A stretch of DNA of 64,000 nucleotides from assembly GCF_947241705.1 (NCBI RefSeq), contig NC_079260.1, positions 434,001-498,000 of the forward strand. Direction: 5' to 3'. Below, one piece after another: positions 11,203 to 21,696 of the stretch. Position numbers and translations under genes: made by a program. How positions within the stretch are numbered: position 1 is the stretch's first letter; every line of letters starts with the position of its first letter. Under the pieces are notes generated by a model, which saw only the letters and a program-made list of their open reading frames with translations, was not told the DNA's origin and searched no databases. Source of the stretch: Saccharomyces mikatae IFO 1815 (taxonomy: Eukaryota > Ascomycota > Saccharomycetes > Saccharomycetales > Saccharomycetaceae).

Positions 11203-11988
11203 TCATACAAGCAAAACCGCATTGACACAACCGTCTCTATCTGGTTCATTTGTAACTTGAGCGTATTTACCCCAGACAACTTTACCACCAGCGGTAACCA
11301 TTCCCAATTCTGAAACGTTAACTTCAATAATGGTACCTTTAGTCAGAACACCCAGCTGGGTATACATTGGAGATTGTGGATTCTTCTTGACAGCTAAAAT
11401 CGGTAAGAAGACGGTCACACCTAATTCTGGATGAGTAACATTAGCCTTTTTCTGTCTCAACGCACTGGGTCTAATAATTCTTTCCATTTTAACTGGCCTT
11501 CTTGTGAAGCCTTCACCGACAAAAGTGTGTTTCGTTATCATTCTCTTCCACGATTTGGATCTGGATTTACCTGTTTTAATGACCTTGAACATTTCTTCTT
11601 CACTTATACCACGAACCTTTGGTAGTGGAACTGAAAATTTATCTGCCTTCTCCAACCTCTTTTGTTTAATCGACGAAGAGATAGCTTTAGCTGTGTTACT
11701 TTGTTCTCTGTCCAATAGATATGTTGGCAAAGCATCGCCATCGTTATCCAATGGTTTAGAGGAACCTTTAACTTTAGATTGTTCATGTGCCTTGATCTTC
11801 TTTCTCATCGATACCTTTTCAGCATATCTCTTCTTGGCAAATTGCTTACCCTTCCAACCAGTTAACTTCTGAGCTCGTTCAGAGATCTTATGGGACTCTC
11901 TTGCCTCTCTCTTACGTTTCCTTTCTTCATGATCTAACCTCTTACCATGTTGTTTGATGTGACGCTCAATATAATCGTTTTGAGGCAT
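11203..11988 (-). CDS. NSA2: Nsa2 60S ribosome biogenesis factor
   Basis: An essential pre-60S assembly factor of the nucleolus and nucleus, needed for 27S pre-rRNA processing. The product has 261 residues, as in S. cerevisiae. The N-terminal third is very basic ([32 protein letters not shown]). The C-terminal half folds as an eS8-like beta-barrel (from about residue 160, with [20 protein letters not shown] to the end). It starts at the first ATG and is divergent from LCP5 with shared PAC/RRPE sites, which fits co-regulation of two ribosome-biogenesis genes. Confidence 0.98.
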   Translation of the reverse strand: MPQNDYIERHIKQHGKRLDHEERKRKREARESHKISERAQKLTGWKGKQFAKKRYAEKVSMRKKIKAHEQSKVKGSSKPLDNDGDALPTYLLDREQSNTAKAISSSIKQKRLEKADKFSVPLPKVRGISEEEMFKVIKTGKSRSKSWKRMITKHTFVGEGFTRRPVKMERIIRPSALRQKKANVTHPELGVTVFLPILAVKKNPQSPMYTQLGVLTKGTIIEVNVSELGMVTAGGKVVWGKYAQVTNEPDRDGCVNAVLLV

Positions 11989-12112
11989 TGTTTTGTTGAA
12001 TATATCAATAGAAGTATGATACTAGCGATTCGGAGAAAACAATATGCCAAATAAGAAAAACAAGTTCTTCTTTAACCACTATCTAGCCTACTTAGTTCTC
12101 TTAAAAGCACAT

Positions 12113-12216
12113 CTCATCGCTGTCCGGAAAATTTTTCATTAGGCTGTTACCAGGGCCGTTGCCGACGATATAAAATTTTTCACGCCTTTCCTGTAAGGCC
12201 AAAGAAATCGATGAGC
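12113..12216. promoter_or_regulatory. Two PAC/RRPE pairs in the NSA2-LCP5 promoter
   Basis: The 302-bp divergent promoter holds CTCATCGC (reverse of the PAC box GCGATGAG) at 12113-12120 with GAAAATTTTTCA (RRPE) at 12127-12138. A second set has AAAATTTTTCA at 12172-12182 with TCGATGAGC (PAC-like) at 12208-12216. PAC binds Dot6/Tod6 and RRPE binds Stb3. Both mark ribosome-biogenesis genes, in agreement with NSA2 and LCP5 on either side. Confidence 0.75.
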
Positions 12217-12290
12217 TTTAAAATCTATCTTTTAGAAAACCTATAGAAATGAAGAGACCAAAAATATCGACTTGAACACAAAATTCTAGG

Positions 12291-13361
12291 ATGTCCGAAC
12301 TTAATGCATTATTGAAGGATATCAATGGCTCACTCGCCGCCACATCAGAATCCTTGGAAAGATTATCAGAACTGCATAGTAATTCTAAGATTGATGAGAT
12401 TTCTGAAAGTAACGAACTACATAAGCATCTATTTTCCGACGCTAGAAAGCCCACCGAGAAAGTGTCGTTGCTATCTTTAAAGAATGGAAGTATGCTGGGG
12501 TACCTAAATTCGCTCGTGATGCTCATAGGTAATAGGTTAGATGAAAAGTGCAAAGATCCCTCGGCGACAGACGCACGTGAACGTTCTATCCAACACCGTG
12601 TAGTGTTAGAACGTGGTGTCAAACCTTTGGAAAAAAAACTATCTTACCAATTAGACAAGTTAACTAGAGCTTTTGTAAAAATGGAAAAGGAATATAAGGA
12701 TGCTGAGGGACGTGCGCTAGAAAAATCCACCTTGTTGAGACACGGCGACGATGACGAGGACAGCGGAGATGATGATTCGAGTGAAGAAGAAATGGCATAC
12801 AGACCAAATACGTCTGGCATTATCAACACGAATAAAAAATCATCGCATAGAGTCGAAGAAGCGACTGCGGAAGGAAATGAAGAAAACGAAGAAAACGAAG
12901 CTGGTGTATATAGACCGCCAAAAATTACTGCTGTTCTACCACCACAACAAATGCATTTCGAGGACAGATTTGATGCCAGGGAACACAAGGATCGTAGTAA
13001 TAAATCACGTATGCAAGCCATGGAAGAGTACATTAGAGAGTCATCAGACCAACCTGATTGGGGCGCATCTATTGGTGCAGACATTGTAAACCATGGGAGA
13101 GGTGGTATTAAATCTTCCAGAGACACAGAAAAGGAACGTAAAGTCACCTCATTCGAAGAAGATAACTTCACCCGTTTGAATATTACAAATAAGGCCGAAA
13201 AAAGGAAGCAAAAGCAAAGAGAAAGAAATGCAAGGTTGAATGTTATTGGAGGTGAAGATTTTGGCATATTCAGTTCAAAGAGGAAGTTAGAAGATAGTAC
13301 TTCCAGACGTGGTGCCAAGAAGACCCGTTCTGCTTGGGATAGAGCACAGAGGAGACTATAG
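12291..13361 (+). CDS. LCP5: Lcp5 U3 snoRNP-associated ribosome biogenesis protein
   Basis: An essential nucleolar protein of the small-subunit processome involved in 18S rRNA maturation. The 356-residue product (S. cerevisiae 357) has the Sas10/Utp3/C1D-type helical region in the N-terminal third (about 1-140), an acidic stretch (DDDEDSGDDDSSEEE near 155-170), a conserved YRPPKITAVLPPQ segment, and a strongly basic C-terminus rich in KRK and RER runs. The start is the first ATG after the shared PAC/RRPE promoter. Confidence 0.97.
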   Translation: MSELNALLKDINGSLAATSESLERLSELHSNSKIDEISESNELHKHLFSDARKPTEKVSLLSLKNGSMLGYLNSLVMLIGNRLDEKCKDPSATDARERSIQHRVVLERGVKPLEKKLSYQLDKLTRAFVKMEKEYKDAEGRALEKSTLLRHGDDDEDSGDDDSSEEEMAYRPNTSGIINTNKKSSHRVEEATAEGNEENEENEAGVYRPPKITAVLPPQQMHFEDRFDAREHKDRSNKSRMQAMEEYIRESSDQPDWGASIGADIVNHGRGGIKSSRDTEKERKVTSFEEDNFTRLNITNKAEKRKQKQRERNARLNVIGGEDFGIFSSKRKLEDSTSRRGAKKTRSAWDRAQRRL

Positions 13362-13654
13362 ATATAAGCAGTTCATTTTTTCTATATGCTGAGCTTTTAC
13401 AGGCTCATTATTTAAAGGTTGGATGTTAATAAAATGCACTAATACATAAGCTATTAAAAGCAATTCTTAGGCTTTCAACAACATTGACATGATTAGGACT
13501 TTTTTAGTACCGTGAATTCATGATCAATAGTCCTTCCAGAGTAGCGTTCCATCTTTTTTAAAAAAACAGTACGTAGAGCGTAATATAGTTATCCTAATTG
13601 AGCAACTGAAGGTGAAAAGACAGAACAGAAGTGATCCAATATAATACAGATACA

Positions 13655-14281
13655 ATGATAAACGAATATATTGCCAGAAAAGTTGCTCTCAAGGATATGC
13701 AACCATGCGTTATCTGCAGTAAACCAGCCACAACAGTCCTTTACAACGCATCTGGCCCAGATTGGCTCTACACATGCGATATACATTTGCAAGATAATCC
13801 TCAATTTGTCATGCCCGTCTATAGTACTGAGTATAATGAGGCTTTGGTTCAGTTGAAACTAGTGAAGGAAAAATTGGATAGACTGGCATCAGCTCAAAAC
13901 CAATTGGGGTCCTGGGATGGTTGGGTTACTAAAATATTCTCTAAGAAAGGAAAGCAGCAGAAGAACGACTCTAAAAACCCAGATTTAGCTGCAACAGAAT
14001 CTGATGATATCTCTCCGGAGGCTCGGAACGATGCAGAGGTCTTGCTGGAAACACAGAAACGGTATAGCAAAATACTTGATAACGTTACAGAATTACAAAA
14101 GAAAAACCGAAAGTACGAACTGACAAAAATTATGTTCGAAAGCAGAATATTAAGAAAGAAAGCGGAACAACTAAACTGCGAACGATACCGGAAAGAACAA
14201 GAGAATTACTCAAATACGGATCCTGAGGAACTGCTTCGAAAACACTCGTTTCCGTCCGTCCCAAAACAGGGAAAGCAATAG
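13655..14281 (+). CDS. VFA1: Vfa1 Vps4-associated endosomal protein
   Basis: An endosomal protein that binds the AAA-ATPase Vps4 of the ESCRT pathway through a C-terminal MIT-interacting segment and stimulates it. From the ATG at 13655 the product is 208 residues (MINEYIARKVALKD; S. cerevisiae 203). A GTG-led extension upstream has no ATG. The N-terminus has two zinc-ligand-like pairs (CVICS and CDIH). A coiled region covers about 120-180. The end has LRKHSFPSVPK, the region that contacts the Vps4 MIT domain in the family. Confidence 0.94.
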   Translation: MINEYIARKVALKDMQPCVICSKPATTVLYNASGPDWLYTCDIHLQDNPQFVMPVYSTEYNEALVQLKLVKEKLDRLASAQNQLGSWDGWVTKIFSKKGKQQKNDSKNPDLAATESDDISPEARNDAEVLLETQKRYSKILDNVTELQKKNRKYELTKIMFESRILRKKAEQLNCERYRKEQENYSNTDPEELLRKHSFPSVPKQGKQ

Positions 14282-15077
14282 AGAGGCCTATCCTATGCTC
14301 GTGACCAGATACCAGCAACTATCAATTATATAGTGTATAAGAATGCCGTGAGTTGCTTAATTATGATTAAGAATCAAAGATCAAGTGCACATTACATTGC
14401 ACGGTCACAAAAGAAAATCAACACGTATCAAGCGATTAAACTGCGACTGTTTTTTTTTCTGTTCTTTTCAGGGAAGACAGAAAGTGTGAGCAAACTTTGT
14501 ATTTCTGAGCAGCTGTTGAGAGCAACCAAATGGAGTTTTACTGGGTTGAAAAGTTATCGCTGAGTGATTTGGAACTAACAGCGACTTGTTTTCTTCGTTC
14601 ATTCTTTTTTATAGCTGAGCAAGAAAAGCTAACGTATTCCTCTTTTCGAAAAGTAATCAAATTGAGGCTGAAGATTAAGCATTTAATTAGGAAAGTCTAA
14701 TAATCATCCAGGACCTTCCACAGGTGGTGAAATACCAGTGCATGGAATCAGCTGGAGTAACGAATTTTAATCAAGTAAGGCCCTACTGAATTGGCTACAT
14801 ATTCTTCATTTAGAGGGTTTGTCATCCTTCATTCATATATCCATAATTTCAAAGGCTCTTAGTTAATACATTTGTTTGCCTTTTTTTGAATTGTATCAGG
14901 TCAAATCAAGTGACAAAAATCTCGTGACCTGAAGTCTTCCTCTTTTGGAAAATAATTGATGTTTTAAGACGCAGTATTGGTTTCCTTTTTTTTTATTTGG
15001 GTTTTTTGTCAGTAAGAATTTGTAATTATAGATTAAGATAAAACAAAAAAAAAGCATATTAATAAGGAGTTTTGAAA
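14282..15077. promoter_or_regulatory. VFA1-SAK1 tandem intergenic region
   Basis: 796 bp containing the VFA1 3' end and the SAK1 promoter. T-runs occur near 14450 and 14990. No RNA gene, LTR or long ORF recognised. Confidence 0.45.
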
Positions 15078-18000
15078 ATGGGCACTGGTGACCAAAAAGT
15101 TAACGCCGAAGAGCTCGACGTACCTTCAAATTTGCAACGAGAATTGGAAAAATCAGGTACTCGTAGCAACGCATCTCCACGAAGCCCGACTAAGACCAGT
15201 ACTATCAATTTAGCAGGTATATATGAAGATGCAGGAGACACTGCGTCAATAGCTTCTTCGTCCGTAGACTCGCTGAACATGCTTTTGGAGCGTCAAAGAG
15301 TAAGACAATTGAACCATCCACAACATCAACAGCATATAAGTAGCTCACTAGCTAAAATCACAACCGTCTCTTCATCGTATTCAAGTGAATGCCCGAAGAA
15401 TAAAGTTAAAGAAACGAATCGGATTTCATTAACATATGACCCTGTATCAAAGAGAAAAGTTTTAAATACTTATGAGATTATCAAGGAATTAGGCCATGGA
15501 CAACATGGGAAAGTAAAACTAGCACGAGATATACTGAGCAAACAACTAGTAGCAATTAAAATCGTGGATAGACATGAAAAAAAACAGAGGAAATTTTTCA
15601 GGTTTATTAAGTCGAGTAAAATGTCTGAAAACGATAAAATAAAACGAGAAATTGCTATTATGAAAAAGTGCCATCACAAACACGTCGTACAACTGATAGA
15701 AGTCCTAGATGATTTGAAATCAAGGAAAATATACTTGGTTCTAGAGTATTGTTCAAGAGGTGAGGTCAAATGGTGTCCGCCGAATTGTTTGGAATCAGAT
15801 GCTAAAGGTCCGTCCTTACTAAGTTTTCAAGAAACGCGAGAGATACTGAGAGGTGTGGTGCTCGGTTTAGAATATTTACATTATCAGGGGATAATACATC
15901 GCGATATTAAACCTGCCAACTTATTAATATCTGGAGATGGCACTGTTAAGATCTCGGATTTTGGAGTTTCATTAGCTGCTAGCAGCACAAATAGTTCCGA
16001 TAGTAGCGAATCCTTAGATGAACTGGAATTAGCTAAAACAGTAGGTACACCTGCATTTTTTGCCCCCGAAATGTGCTTAGGTGAGGATGCATTTGCTAAG
16101 TATAACTTAACGAAAGAAAATCTATTTCGTGGCTCTTGCATCTCATTCATGATAGATATTTGGGCTGTGGGTGTGACCTTATATTGTCTTCTCTTTGGAA
16201 TGCTACCATTTTTTTCTGACTTTGAACTGAAACTATTTGAAAAAATTGTCAACGACCCTTTAAAATTTCCGAGATACAAAGAAATAAAGTCCAACAATGT
16301 ATCTAAGATATCTTGTGAAGAAGAATACGAAATGGCAAAAGATCTTTTATTGAAATTGTTGGAAAAAAATCCTCAAAAAAGAATGACTATACCAGAAATT
16401 AAGAAGCATCCTTTTGTTTCATGGGATTTTGACCATATACCGAAAGATGATGAAATGTTGCTTTCTTCCACTCTTGAGCAAAAGTTGCGCTTCCAATGTA
16501 ATCAAACTGATCAATTCGAACCCATTTCCATCTCAAAACATGAACTGAAAAATGCTGTCTCTGGTGTGGGGAAAAAAATCAAAGAATCGGTATTAAAGAG
16601 CATTCCGTTGAAAAATCCATCAGATCCCTCACATAATTACCTTCAGCCAACGGAAAGTATTAGGAGTAGAGGCAGCGCTAACGTTATTGTAAGCGAAGGA
16701 TCAGTATTATCAAACATTAAGGAATTGAGTGTCAATGATGGTTGTTTAAATGTGGACAGTGACATTAATGATAATGCCGACAACGATGATAATCATAATG
16801 ACAGTGAGAATAATCGACATTTAACTAAAAAAGAACTGGAAAGAGAATTAAACAAATTTGATGATAAACGCGAAGCCAGCAATATGGTTAATCTACCTAT
16901 CAACTCCTCCTTTGCATCGTTGGATAGCTTCTATATAGATAACTTTGCAATGGCTAAAATGGGGATAAGCCTTCCAGAATCAGGTGATTCTATTTCATCT
17001 ACGCCAAATCTTCCATCTGCGCCATCAGCTACAAGACTCGGCCGGTCTCCGGTGCTTGGCGGATTGTACAATCAACCAAGTCCAATACGTCCTGTTTTGC
17101 CACAACAAAAGACATCTTTTCATGCAGCGTGCCGATATGATAAAAGTCACAAAAGCCTTGCAAGAGATTCCTCTTCTCATTTAATGTCTTTCAATTCCGG
17201 TAGACCGTCTTCAAGAAGTAGTCGAATGAACTCCCGTAACCAGAATTTGCCAAAAATTCCAGATAGCTTTTCCAAAACCACGACCACCCAATTGACCGAA
17301 CGAAAAGTTCCCAACGATTTGGAAATGTCGACACCTGGAAAAGACATTAAGATTGATCATTCGAAGAAGTTTCTTTCAAGAAATACTAGCAAAGTCTCCA
17401 CAAAAAAAGATCCTACTAGGAACGATACTACTACCAACAATAAGCCCTCCTCCAAAAATTCTCCTATAAAATCGTTATATGAAAGGATGAAACAATCTCA
17501 GGATAAATCTCAAACCTTCGAAGTACGTCGGGGTAATTTTTTCAGTCATTTTAATGGAGATGATGAAGACAGTAGTAGCCAGTCCTCTGTTCCTAGTTCT
17601 GGTTCCGAGTCTGGTTCCGAATTATCATCTACTTCGTCTTCATGCACATCTGGAAATCCATCTCGGAATAGTTCTAACAACTATAACAATGGCTTCTCGG
17701 AAACAGAATCTTTACCTTTTGAGTTTGGTGTTGATTCAGAAAATGGAAGCGCGGTATTGTTAAGAGATTTACCTAATGAAGACCAAATAAGACCGTATCT
17801 GGATATGCAGTCATATAGACATATCAAACCCAGGGAATCGGCAAGCTCCAAGGTGCCTTCTGTATCATCTTCATCATCATCAGAGGATGAAGAGGCACTA
17901 ATTTTGAATGTCGGGGGTGCGGGTCACCGGAGGAGATACAATTCTACAAGACCTGGTGAACTACCCAATAGCTCACAAAAAATATCAGGCAATGGCATGT

Positions 18001-18503
18001 ATTCCAATGGAAGCGTTCATGATAGTGAGACTACAATTACCCCGCATAAAATACATGGAATGAGATTGAATCAAACTTCAAGTCGTACTCAACCAATTAA
18101 TAGCTCTGGGCCGTTAGTATTACCAAAGCACCTGGATCAAAAAAAGGCCACTACTGAAACTTCTGGCTTGACAGATATTGTTGGATTTCATGGTAATAAT
18201 AGTCATGATAAGAACGAAAATAACGGTAAGGTTCTTTATTCAAGAGACTTGTTAAAAGACGCTTTAAGCTCCACAAATGCAGGCAGAAGAAGATCTATAC
18301 CCTCAAATAGAATAAGAGGAAGAAAGGACACAAGTGTTGCTACTACTAATTATGTTGCTGAAAATGAACATGCTAGGAGTATCCTCTATGATGATAGTAA
18401 AGGTCCGGAAATTAGCGGTGGAAGACAAAGAATCCATGAAAGATCACGATCGTTGACAGTTGCGGAGCTGAATGAAGAAAAGAGAAGGAGTGTACAACCA
18501 TAA
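15078..18503 (+). CDS. SAK1: Sak1 upstream kinase of SNF1
   Basis: The main kinase that phosphorylates the activation loop of Snf1 (AMPK) during glucose limitation, related to LKB1/CaMKK. Starting at the ATG at 15078 the product has 1141 residues (S. cerevisiae 1142). Two in-frame codons upstream lead only to a TTG. The kinase domain covers about 131-445: GHGQHGKV loop, VAIKIV lysine, HRDIKPANLL near 274, DFGVS near 294 and TVGTPAFFAPE. The 700-residue tail is Ser/Asn-rich and disordered, with conserved islands such as SFASLDSFYIDNFAMA, RRGNFFSHFNGDDED and RSRSLTVAELNEEKRRS. Confidence 0.97.
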   Translation: MGTGDQKVNAEELDVPSNLQRELEKSGTRSNASPRSPTKTSTINLAGIYEDAGDTASIASSSVDSLNMLLERQRVRQLNHPQHQQHISSSLAKITTVSSSYSSECPKNKVKETNRISLTYDPVSKRKVLNTYEIIKELGHGQHGKVKLARDILSKQLVAIKIVDRHEKKQRKFFRFIKSSKMSENDKIKREIAIMKKCHHKHVVQLIEVLDDLKSRKIYLVLEYCSRGEVKWCPPNCLESDAKGPSLLSFQETREILRGVVLGLEYLHYQGIIHRDIKPANLLISGDGTVKISDFGVSLAASSTNSSDSSESLDELELAKTVGTPAFFAPEMCLGEDAFAKYNLTKENLFRGSCISFMIDIWAVGVTLYCLLFGMLPFFSDFELKLFEKIVNDPLKFPRYKEIKSNNVSKISCEEEYEMAKDLLLKLLEKNPQKRMTIPEIKKHPFVSWDFDHIPKDDEMLLSSTLEQKLRFQCNQTDQFEPISISKHELKNAVSGVGKKIKESVLKSIPLKNPSDPSHNYLQPTESIRSRGSANVIVSEGSVLSNIKELSVNDGCLNVDSDINDNADNDDNHNDSENNRHLTKKELERELNKFDDKREASNMVNLPINSSFASLDSFYIDNFAMAKMGISLPESGDSISSTPNLPSAPSATRLGRSPVLGGLYNQPSPIRPVLPQQKTSFHAACRYDKSHKSLARDSSSHLMSFNSGRPSSRSSRMNSRNQNLPKIPDSFSKTTTTQLTERKVPNDLEMSTPGKDIKIDHSKKFLSRNTSKVSTKKDPTRNDTTTNNKPSSKNSPIKSLYERMKQSQDKSQTFEVRRGNFFSHFNGDDEDSSSQSSVPSSGSESGSELSSTSSSCTSGNPSRNSSNNYNNGFSETESLPFEFGVDSENGSAVLLRDLPNEDQIRPYLDMQSYRHIKPRESASSKVPSVSSSSSSEDEEALILNVGGAGHRRRYNSTRPGELPNSSQKISGNGMYSNGSVHDSETTITPHKIHGMRLNQTSSRTQPINSSGPLVLPKHLDQKKATTETSGLTDIVGFHGNNSHDKNENNGKVLYSRDLLKDALSSTNAGRRRSIPSNRIRGRKDTSVATTNYVAENEHARSILYDDSKGPEISGGRQRIHERSRSLTVAELNEEKRRSVQP

Positions 18504-18884
18504 AGGTATACTAGGTAGAATCACCCATCGTTTTACAATGCCACTGAGATGCACACCAGGAAGCACTGATTATATACTCATGTCAATATCCATGTATGTG
18601 TTCAAAGTTAATTGTAAAGCATGTGATTTACTACTCGTGATGAATAACGAACAGGCTGAAAATAGTATACGATGTAGATCTTTTTAGTTTAGCATAATAT
18701 CTATAAATTTATAATACTTTCATTCTATATTATTAATTAAGAGTGGCGAGAGAAGTGAACTTGCGCCTATAAAACTTTCTTTGAGTTTCACATCTCACAC
18801 CAAGAAGTGTCTTTTCGTTTCAAAATCATTACTAGTGGGTGTCATTAAACTTTTCAATTTGGGTTTTTTGTTAAAATGAGTATA
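18504..18884. other. SAK1-COM2 convergent 3' region
   Basis: 381 bp of AT-rich terminator DNA shared by converging genes. I see no RNA gene or repeat. Confidence 0.45.
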
Positions 18885-20213
18885 TTATAAAGAGGCGTGC
18901 GTTTTAACGTGTTGGTTCAAATTATCGCTTCTGCTGAAGTTTTTATTGCAGATGTGACAAGTAAAAGGTTTCTCACACATGTGTAATGATCTAACATGCC
19001 TCTTTAAATGCTCTTGCCTTTTGAATCTTCTATCACAAAATTCGCAACCAAATTGCTTAGAAGCGTCTGGGATTAAAGAAGGCTTCCTTCCACGTGTCTT
19101 TTGCATGCTGCCTGCCTTCTTCTTCGTAACCAAACTATGGGAAGAAAAGGAAGTAGATATTGAAGGTGATGGTACCGAAGGGGAGGAGGAAGATGATGAA
19201 CCTGAGATGATAGACAGTAGGTCTTTTTTCGGACTACCTGATTTTGAAACTGGCTCAGCCATCTGGAAGTCATTACTTGACTTAAATGGATTTGTTGTCT
19301 TAGCAGTGCTTTGAACAAAGACATCCTTATTATTGCCTACCAACTTTAAAGGATTTATGATTGCGTGATCACTCCCATCGCTATCACCATTGGAAGAAAC
19401 ATCAAAAGTTGAATTTATAAGTACTTCATTTTCTTGTTCTAGAGAATGTGCCTTAGTGAGAGTACTTTTCCTGCTTCTGAAGAATCTGTTTTTGAACATT
19501 TTTTGCGAGGAAGAAACGTCGTTTGAAAGAGGTTCAGAACCGAGGTTATTGTTGTTATTATTACTATTGCTACCGAATATGTTCAATTTAAAATAGTCTT
19601 TGACTTTTTTTTTGGACTGTGGCGCAGTCGTAAAGGAATCCTCGAGCTCATCATCATTATTATCGATTGGATCTATTATGAACTCATGAATTTCCAAATT
19701 TTTTAAGGTATTAGTAGTAGAAATCCGATTCAATCCGTCAAAAGGTTGCTGCTTAGGAAAGGAAAATCTTTCATTGAGCTCTAAATCATCATCGCTAATC
19801 ATCAGTATATCACTTTCATTATTATCTAATTCGATGTCATCTTCATCATTTTCCACGACGTTGTTATTAAACAACGGCTCGTTAAATTCAGATTTACCAA
19901 AAAACTCGTATTCGTAGTAGTTACCGTTCTCTGTACGATAATCTGATATTGAAAGCCTTCTCTCAAAATGATTCAATGTCGTTGTTGTGATTGCCGATCC
20001 ATCTACAATAGTATTGCCTGTTAGATCGTTAATAATTTCTACATTATTGTTGTCAATCTCCTTCGCATTGGCGTTGGCATTTGGTATGAGTTGAAGTGTA
20101 AAGTGCTGTTTGTCATTATTACGACTCTCATTAAGCAGCTCAGTCTTTGAGTTCAAATTGTAGCTAAAAACCGTGTCATTTGACTCGAATCTTTGTAAAG
20201 GGTATAAAGACAT
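18885..20213 (-). CDS. COM2: Com2 C2H2 zinc-finger transcription factor
   Basis: A DNA-binding regulator of the Msn2/Rgm1/Usv1-like class, linked in S. cerevisiae to sphingolipid synthesis control (YER130C). The 442-residue protein (S. cerevisiae 443) has an acidic, Asn-rich N-terminal two thirds with homopolymer runs. It ends in two C2H2 fingers at about 388-440: [22 protein letters not shown] and [21 protein letters not shown], with recognition residues R-E-R and R-D-N expected to read a CCCCT/AGGGG-like site. Long upstream region shared with RPS26B. Confidence 0.96.
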   Translation of the reverse strand: MSLYPLQRFESNDTVFSYNLNSKTELLNESRNNDKQHFTLQLIPNANANAKEIDNNNVEIINDLTGNTIVDGSAITTTTLNHFERRLSISDYRTENGNYYEYEFFGKSEFNEPLFNNNVVENDEDDIELDNNESDILMISDDDLELNERFSFPKQQPFDGLNRISTTNTLKNLEIHEFIIDPIDNNDDELEDSFTTAPQSKKKVKDYFKLNIFGSNSNNNNNNLGSEPLSNDVSSSQKMFKNRFFRSRKSTLTKAHSLEQENEVLINSTFDVSSNGDSDGSDHAIINPLKLVGNNKDVFVQSTAKTTNPFKSSNDFQMAEPVSKSGSPKKDLLSIISGSSSSSSPSVPSPSISTSFSSHSLVTKKKAGSMQKTRGRKPSLIPDASKQFGCEFCDRRFKRQEHLKRHVRSLHMCEKPFTCHICNKNFSRSDNLNQHVKTHASL

Positions 20214-20652
20214 GCTGTCTGTTTATGTTACCGTGATATTTCACTTGCACCTGGATAGTTTATTAATTAACCAACTCTAATATACAAAATCAAATCAGAG
20301 TATCATCGGCTTCCTCAGAATTAACCATGCTGCCTATGGTTCTCACTCGCCTTATCCAACTTTCTATATATATCCTATATCGTCCCACTGGTAGCCGTCC
20401 CGGGCAACGATCTCGGTAAAAGCCCTCGGAACGGTAAAAGCCACCTTTCCGTGGATTATCTGCTGAGTTTTTTTGTTTCATTTTCGAAGCGTCGCACCGT
20501 AACCGTCAGAACACAGCACCCAATTGAGCGATAAGCGATTAACGCCGGGCGGCTATGCAAATTAGATTGAGCATACTTGTATAGGGCAGCAATAGCTACT
20601 AAAAGGCTTGGCTTATTACAAGCGCAGAGGTATTTGTAATTAACATGTATAT

Positions 20653-20671
20653 AGTAACCCCGTGGGTTACT
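20653..20671. repeat. Perfect 8-bp inverted repeat upstream of COM2
   Basis: AGTAACCC, a 3-base spacer, then GGGTTACT: a perfect short hairpin or dyad about 440 bp upstream of the COM2 ATG. It could be a dimeric factor site. No factor assigned. Confidence 0.6.
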
Positions 20672-21026
20672 GGTAGCGCAACATAACAGCTCCCTGCGTT
20701 CCCGGAATGGAAACAGGGATATAAGAGGCGTGAGAAAAACTACTAGAACTAAATACTTAGAAAAGAAAGCAACAGACGGAGATAGCTTAAATATCCCTCT
20801 TTCTATTACTACTAGTAGTGTCACTATACTTGCATGTGTTGATTCGATAGATGATCGATAACAGAAATATAACCGAGGCAGTTGTCCACTTTAATTTCCG
20901 GTGATTTGCGTAGACACCCGGATCCTTCCTTTAAAGATTTGATGATCGAGAATTAAAGGAGGCAGCCGCGCCTTTTCGGTATGTCTTGATTGCATAAAAA
21001 AAGCATTTAGTGGACTATTACAACAC

Positions 21027-21074
21027 ACTCCGTACACCACCTCAATCCATACACCCTACATCTCAAAGTTTTTT
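21027..21074 (+). promoter_or_regulatory. Paired Rap1-like sites and T-tract (RPS26B promoter)
   Basis: Two Rap1-type boxes in the same orientation, ACTCCGTACACCAC at 21027 and AATCCATACACCC at 21044, are followed at once by a T-tract (21069-21075). This Rap1-Rap1-poly(T) layout is typical of Saccharomyces ribosomal protein promoters. The sites are about 640 bp from the RPS26B ATG, unusually far unless the leader is spliced. Confidence 0.65.
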
Positions 21075-21346
21075 TATTTGTTTAGCAAAATCGCGCATTT
21101 TTTTACTGTGTTTTTCCTTGTTGGTTTTTTTGCAGGATGGCATCTCAATTTCGCCACTTGCTTGAAATTTCAAATGAGTATTGACAGCTTTCGCTCTGCG
21201 CTGGGGGATAACGATCTGGGTCTATCGTAACGTTGCTGTGTAATTTATTAGTTGTATAGCGATATTTGCCTTAAATTGTAATTACTGCGTATATCACAAT
21301 TCACTCCTGAAGTTACGATATATATATATATAATCAAGCAAGAACA

Positions 21347-21696
21347 GTATGTTATAAATGCGAATAATGCCAAGAAGGAGCAAAAGAAGGATAGAACTGT
21401 AGAAAAATGTGAACATTACAGCCAGATCCAGCCGAAGTGAACAATGGTTTCAAAGTTTATTTGAAATGTACCAAATATTAAGTAGTATGGTGTTACACAA
21501 AGACTGCAACCGGTGTTGTTGAAGCTATACTCTTGTGACTTCAAGAATAAGAATGGCGGAAGCGGTTAATGCCAGACAGTACTTATAGCATAAAATCCAT
21601 AAGCTTCTCTGCCAATCCATTACTTTATTCAGTATTTTTTTTAATATTTCTCTTTTTACTAACTTCAAATTTTACTGGATCCTTACATAATTTTAG
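21347..21696 (+). other. Predicted 5'-UTR intron of RPS26B
   Basis: A perfect yeast 5' splice site GTATGT (21347-21352), a perfect branch point TACTAAC (21657-21663) and a 3' site TTTTAG ending at 21696 define a 350-bp intron whose last base directly precedes the RPS26B ATG. Branch point to 3' site is 33 bases, normal for yeast. Upstream ATGs within this interval (for example 21358 and 21366) would be removed by splicing, and the far Rap1 sites would come to a normal leader distance. All three signals are seen; splicing itself is inferred. Confidence 0.6.

Noticed and set aside
15072-15077. Two extra N-terminal codons of SAK1
   Set aside because: They start at TTG; the ATG at 15078 is the true start.
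20671-20682. TGGTAGCGCAAC resembling a Ty primer-binding site
   Set aside because: No LTR end lies beside it and two bases differ from the expected match; considered coincidence.
20456-20824. 122-codon ORF on the minus strand upstream of COM2
   Set aside because: It opens with a GTG rather than ATG, has no recognisable domain, and lies in promoter DNA; likely chance.
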